A stretch of DNA of 9,424 nucleotides from Methanocellales archaeon (GTDB lineage Archaea > Halobacteriota > UBA148). Shown one piece after another: positions 6,533 through 9,424 of this stretch; positions within the stretch are counted from its first letter, which is position 1, and each line of letters starts with the position of its first letter. A program made the translations under genes and the position numbers. Location of the stretch: NCBI GenBank assembly GCA_013415795.1, contig JAAEEL010000073.1, positions 1 to 9,424 on the forward strand, given 5' to 3'. The notes beneath the pieces are model-generated. The model saw only the letters and a program-made list of their open reading frames with translations. It searched no databases and was not told the DNA's origin.

Positions 6533-7579
6533 ATGAATGAAATAAAAGATTTATTGGAAAAACTGTCAAATGCGCATGGTATCTCCGGGCATGAGGGGGT
6601 TGTCAGGGCGATCGTTGAAGAAGAAATTCATCCATATGTCGATGAGGTTAGTACTGACAAACTTGGAAATCTCATTGCTACTAAGAAAGGGGAGGCCCCA
6701 TCTATCATGCTGGCTGCACACATGGATGAGATTGGCCTGATGGTAAAATATGTGGACAACGACGGTTTTATCAAATTCGTAAAGGTTGGTGGCTGGTTTG
6801 ATCAGACCTTGCTCAACCAACGAGTCATATTCCACACGGAAAAAGGGATTACAACAGGCGTCATAGGATCGAAGCCACCCCATGTTATGAAAGAGGAAGA
6901 TAAAAAGAAGGTTGTCAATGCAGATGACATGTTCATCGATGTCGGGGCGAAAAATAAAAAGGATGCACAAAAATTGGGCATAGTAGAAGGTACATCGATC
7001 ACCATAGACAGAGAATTCCGCCACATGGCAAATGATATGGTTACCGGAAAGGCGTTCGACAATAGGGCAGGTCTGGTTATGTTGATTGAAGCCCTAAAGC
7101 GAACAGATGCAGATGTAACGGTGCATGCAGTTGGAACCGTCCAAGAGGAGGTGGGACTAAAGGGCTCGAAGACGTCTGCCTTTGGACTAAACCCAGACGT
7201 TGCGATTGCAACGGATGTCACCATTGCAGGCGATCATCCTGGTATAGAAAAAAAAGATTCTGCCATAGAAATTGGCAAAGGGCCTTCAATAACTGTCTTG
7301 GATGGATCTGGTCGTGGACTCATTACGTCCGAACCGATATTAAAATGGCTTAAGGAGACAGCTAAGAGGAAAAAAATTTCATATCAGCTGGACGTCTCCA
7401 GCGGAGGTACGACGGATGCGACTGCAATTCAGCTAACAAAGGCAGGTATCCCTTCAGGAACGATAAGCCTACCAACCAGATATATCCACTCGCCAGTCGA
7501 GGTGATCAGCCTAAGAGACCTAGATAGATGTGCTGAACTGATTGCAAGGGCCATAGAGACTGTTAACGAATACTTCTAG
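6533..7579 (+). CDS. M42-family metallo-aminopeptidase (TET-type)
   Basis: This is a cytosolic di-metal aminopeptidase; characterised archaeal members build hollow tetrahedral dodecamers that trim peptides released by the proteasome. In 348 residues all metal and catalytic positions are seen: His63 and Asp65 (AAHMDEIG), Asp176 (KAFDNRAG), Glu205-Glu206 (VQEEVG), Asp228 (ATDVT) and His319 (TRYIHSP). The M42-specific inserted dimerisation domain spans roughly residues 70-165. The family is often annotated as endoglucanase or cellulase M; nothing here suggests glycoside hydrolysis. ATG 6533 is preferred over an in-frame upstream TTG or other start at 6488, because GGAG (6522-6525) is 7 bases upstream and the protein then begins at MNEIKDLLEKLSNAHGISG, the usual N-terminus. 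It starts 4 bases after hxlB and ends the operon. Which of TET1, TET2 or TET3 specificities applies cannot be told from the sequence alone. Confidence 0.95.
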   Translation: MNEIKDLLEKLSNAHGISGHEGVVRAIVEEEIHPYVDEVSTDKLGNLIATKKGEAPSIMLAAHMDEIGLMVKYVDNDGFIKFVKVGGWFDQTLLNQRVIFHTEKGITTGVIGSKPPHVMKEEDKKKVVNADDMFIDVGAKNKKDAQKLGIVEGTSITIDREFRHMANDMVTGKAFDNRAGLVMLIEALKRTDADVTVHAVGTVQEEVGLKGSKTSAFGLNPDVAIATDVTIAGDHPGIEKKDSAIEIGKGPSITVLDGSGRGLITSEPILKWLKETAKRKKISYQLDVSSGGTTDATAIQLTKAGIPSGTISLPTRYIHSPVEVISLRDLDRCAELIARAIETVNEYF

Positions 7580-7626
7580 ATCTTCTTGATATTAATGCAG
7601 TTGAAATGGAGCAAACAAATTATTCC

Positions 7627-7640
7627 TTTTTCAATGAAAA
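7627..7640. terminator. Bidirectional T-rich terminator between convergent genes
   Basis: TTTTT (7627-7631) leads into TTTTCA-A-TGAAAA (7628-7640), a 6-base inverted repeat with a single central base. Read on either strand it gives a T-run, so it can serve both the operon (stop at 7579) and the Sua5 gene (stop at 7649). The stem is too short and AT-rich to matter as a hairpin; the T-runs are the likely signal. Confidence 0.5.
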
Positions 7641-7648
7641 TTAAATCC

Positions 7649-8707
7649 TCAAACTCTGATGACCCTATGGCTTGCTGCCCTCTCCAACCTATCCATTATT
7701 GCGAGCCCTATACCTTTTTTTTCAACGCCTTCCACTAAGATTATGTCGACTCTTTGATCATCGAAACCTCTGAGAATTTCAAACAAATTTCTAGCGATTG
7801 TATTTAGATCAGCTCTGCTACCTGCAATCGTAACAATATCTGCATCGTATTCAGGACTTTCGCTGGTTGCCATTATTCCCACTTTCTTTCCTTTATTCAT
7901 ATGTTCATAAGCGAGTTCCTGAACCTTTCGAACGATTATTTTAAAATCACCCCCTTCCACCACGATCATATCCGAGTTAGGTGCATAATGCTTGTGTTTC
8001 ATTCCTGGAGAGGTGGGAGTCTCATTTTTCATCTCTATCTCGGCCATATCAATGGATCCTAAAAATTCCATTAGCTCTTCAGAGGTGATGACGCCGGGTC
8101 TCAAAATTTTTGGCGTGGGATATGTCATATCAAGAACCGTGGATTCAACTCCTATTATGGTTGGCCCCCCATCAAGTACTATATCCACCTTAGCCCCCAA
8201 ATCATAGATCACATGTTTTGCGTTAGTCGGACTGGGCTTTCCTGCAGTATTAGCACTTGGTGCTGCAATGGGCACTCCAGATTCTGATATGAGGTCAAGG
8301 GATATTCTATGATAAGGCATTCTTATGGCTACCGTATCTAAGCCGCCAGTAGCCACATATGGCACGATTTCAGATTTTTTTAGTATAAGCGTCAACGGAC
8401 CAGGCCAAAAAAAGTCCATTAACTCCTCTGCCATCACAGGGATATCTTCAGTAAGCTTGTAAACTTCTTCCTTGTCAGCAACGTGCACTATAATGGGATT
8501 GTCCACTGGTCTGTTTTTAGCTCTGAATATACTGGCAACCGCTTCTGGGTTTATAGCATCCGCTCCAAGACCGTAAACCGTCTCGGTTGGAAAAGCGACC
8601 AAACCGCCATTTCTGATTACTTCCGCAGCGATACGAATTTTATCTTTTTCTGGTCTTTCGATGTCTACTTTTATTATAACTGGTTTGCAAGCTGGCTCTT
8701 TTGACAT
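7649..8707 (-). CDS. sua5: Threonylcarbamoyl-AMP synthase, two-domain Sua5 type
   Basis: This enzyme makes threonylcarbamoyl-AMP from threonine, bicarbonate and ATP, the first step of the t6A modification at position 37 of ANN-decoding tRNAs; the Kae1 complex then transfers the group. In 352 residues, the YrdC domain has FPTETVYGLG (39-48), KNRPVDNP (64-71), FWPGPLTL (100-107), AIRMP (127-131), PSANTAGKPSPT (150-161) and VESTVLD (187-193). The Sua5 linker SPGMKHKHYAP (233-243) closes over the active site, and a C-terminal Rossmann-like Sua5 domain fills about 244-352. Length matches Sua5 (about 340-350) and not single-domain TsaC (about 190). The ATG at 8707 is chosen because CTAAAATATA (8731-8740) is centred about 26 bases upstream, so the transcript should be leaderless; ATG 8725 and 8767 would lie at or before the predicted start. 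There is no Shine-Dalgarno site. It converges with the operon. Confidence 0.95.
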   Translation of the reverse strand: MSKEPACKPVIIKVDIERPEKDKIRIAAEVIRNGGLVAFPTETVYGLGADAINPEAVASIFRAKNRPVDNPIIVHVADKEEVYKLTEDIPVMAEELMDFFWPGPLTLILKKSEIVPYVATGGLDTVAIRMPYHRISLDLISESGVPIAAPSANTAGKPSPTNAKHVIYDLGAKVDIVLDGGPTIIGVESTVLDMTYPTPKILRPGVITSEELMEFLGSIDMAEIEMKNETPTSPGMKHKHYAPNSDMIVVEGGDFKIIVRKVQELAYEHMNKGKKVGIMATSESPEYDADIVTIAGSRADLNTIARNLFEILRGFDDQRVDIILVEGVEKKGIGLAIMDRLERAASHRVIRV

Positions 8708-8730
8708 GGCAAAACTAAGATGCATTAAAG

Positions 8731-8740
8731 TATATTTTAG
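8731..8740 (-). promoter_or_regulatory. TATA box of sua5, predicting a leaderless mRNA
   Basis: CTAAAATATA on the minus strand, centred near 8735. Transcription would start at about 8707-8710, at or just before the ATG. This decides the start codon and matches the lack of a ribosome binding site. Confidence 0.5.
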
Positions 8741-8813
8741 GTTTTGTCTGAGAAGGATACACCTCAAATCGATTTATTTTATTCAATTGTTATGGATTTT
8801 TTTTCTCGTCCCT

Positions 8814-9290
8814 TTAATAATTGCAAATTATCAATGCTTGATCACCCACGTTCAGTCCGATCTTATCGGAAATACCCCCATTTACTTCTAAGACATATTT
8901 TGCCTTTTTACCAGGATTTATAGTGGGACAAATATCCGTTTTGCAAGGTTGAGTGTTCTTGCTAATAAAAACAACCTCTTTGTCTTCACTGATCCAGATT
9001 ATGTCCAGGGGGATTAGAGTATTCTTCATCCAGAAGAGATGTACTCCTTCTTCCTCAAAGATGAAGAGCATGCCTTGGTCTGGATCAAGATGTTCTCTGA
9101 ACATTAAGCCAAGAGCTCGTTCGTCAGAAGTTGTGGCCAGCTCAACATAGAAGCAATTATCATTCATACAGACTTGGTTTTGTTCGGATGAGTCTATAGT
9201 TATACCCTGATTAATTACGCACCTACTGATTAAAACTACAAATGCCGTCAGTGCCAAGATTCCAATTAATTTTTTGATACAATTTTTCAT
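8814..9290 (-). CDS. DUF192 (COG1430) family protein, exported or membrane-anchored
   Basis: DUF192 proteins are small beta-rich domains of uncertain function found in archaea and bacteria, usually outside the membrane. In 158 residues, a basic start (MKNCIKKLIG) and a hydrophobic stretch at about 8-22 form a signal peptide or anchor. The domain then shows ERALGLMFREHL (57-68), GMLFIFE (73-79), FWMKNTLIPLDIIWI (86-100), QPC...C (Cys116, Cys121) and YVLEVNGG (132-139). Cys41 and Cys46 make a second pair, so one or two disulfides are plausible in an extracellular protein. Cys24 follows Ser-Arg and does not make a proper lipobox. ATG 9290 is preferred to 9341 because it puts the basic segment first; no Shine-Dalgarno site is seen. 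TATA-like sites lie at 9307-9314 and 9325-9332 on the minus strand. The gene is upstream of sua5 in the same direction, 106 bases away, with no T-run between them on that strand, so readthrough is possible. Confidence 0.88.
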   Translation of the reverse strand: MKNCIKKLIGILALTAFVVLISRCVINQGITIDSSEQNQVCMNDNCFYVELATTSDERALGLMFREHLDPDQGMLFIFEEEGVHLFWMKNTLIPLDIIWISEDKEVVFISKNTQPCKTDICPTINPGKKAKYVLEVNGGISDKIGLNVGDQALIICNY

Positions 9291-9375
9291 GAGGTATGAA
9301 CTATTCTTAATATTCCACTTACTATTTTTGGTCAAATACACCTATTATGTCCTTATTTAGATACATTGTAAAAAT

Positions 9376-9385
9376 TTTTTATACT
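9376..9385 (+). promoter_or_regulatory. TATA box pointing out of the right edge
   Basis: TTTTTATACT on the plus strand is a strong archaeal TATA match in AT-rich DNA between divergent units. Transcription would begin around 9402-9408. An ATG at 9402 opens a frame (Met-Pro-Cys-Leu-Arg-Asp-Leu) that stays open to the last base, so this may be the start of a leaderless gene. An RNA gene is equally possible; too little is visible to decide. Confidence 0.35.
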
Positions 9386-9424
9386 CGAAGTTCTATTGAA
9401 AATGCCGTGTTTAAGAGACCTTAA

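Noticed and set aside
6566..7224. Two long minus-strand frames (152 and 140 codons) opposite the M42 peptidase gene
   Set aside because: Both are antisense to a gene whose metal ligands are all intact, and neither shows a start signal or a recognisable domain.
8797..8804. Eight T in a row on the plus strand between sua5 and the DUF192 gene
   Set aside because: It could terminate a plus-strand transcript, but no plus-strand gene precedes it. For the minus-strand genes it is an A-run, so it is not their terminator.
9265..9290. Possible lipoprotein signal in the DUF192 protein
   Set aside because: The hydrophobic segment is followed by Ile-Ser-Arg-Cys; Arg before the Cys does not fit a lipobox, so a plain signal peptide or anchor is more likely.
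1..9424. CRISPR arrays, insertion sequences, tRNA or rRNA genes, toxin-antitoxin or defence genes
   Set aside because: I looked for regular repeats, transposase motifs, tRNA cloverleaf sequence and short paired ORFs and saw none. Every gene but one falls in a known housekeeping, metabolic or conserved family.

Overview
The window looks like a chromosomal segment from an archaeon, most likely a euryarchaeal lineage with a heterodisulfide-reductase-based energy metabolism. Five things point that way: an HdrA-type flavoprotein, an archaeal-style HisA and HisB, a methionyl-tRNA synthetase with KFSTS and four CxxC knuckles, 6-phospho-3-hexuloisomerase, and an M42 (TET-type) aminopeptidase. Promoter-like sites are archaeal TATA boxes, Shine-Dalgarno sites are common inside the main operon, and base composition is moderately AT-rich. 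I cannot name the genus. No rRNA, tRNA, CRISPR array, insertion sequence or phage gene is visible.

Layout. Left edge, minus strand: the 5' part of an hdrA-like gene (1-383), which runs out of the window. A 209-base gap (384-592) holds its promoter, a possible 43-codon ORF on the plus strand and the T-run terminator of the next gene. Next is a minus-strand MscS-type channel gene (593-1639). It diverges from a tight plus-strand run of seven genes, 1732-7579: hisA, hisB, metG, an unrecognised 177-residue protein, an endonuclease IV-like TIM-barrel protein, hxlB and an M42 peptidase. Neighbouring genes in this run overlap by 4 to 41 bases or are separated by 4 bases, so it is almost certainly one transcript with coupled translation. 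It ends at a short palindromic T/A-rich element (7627-7640) shared with the convergent gene. On the right, minus strand: a two-domain Sua5-type threonylcarbamoyl-AMP synthase (7649-8707), probably leaderless, and upstream of it a membrane-anchored or exported DUF192 protein (8814-9290). The last 50 bases carry a good TATA box pointing out of the window.

How the genes fit together. The operon mixes histidine synthesis (HisA, HisB), tRNA charging (MetRS), a possible DNA-repair or sugar-isomerase-like barrel, pentose/hexulose phosphate metabolism (PHI) and peptide degradation (M42). PHI can feed ribulose-5-phosphate and hence PRPP, the histidine precursor, which gives a loose metabolic link. Otherwise it reads as a housekeeping growth operon. 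I did not find a convincing new multi-gene system. The points most worth a second look are the unknown 177-residue gene, the altered metal-ligand motif in the endonuclease IV-like protein, and the HdrA that starts directly at its FAD motif.
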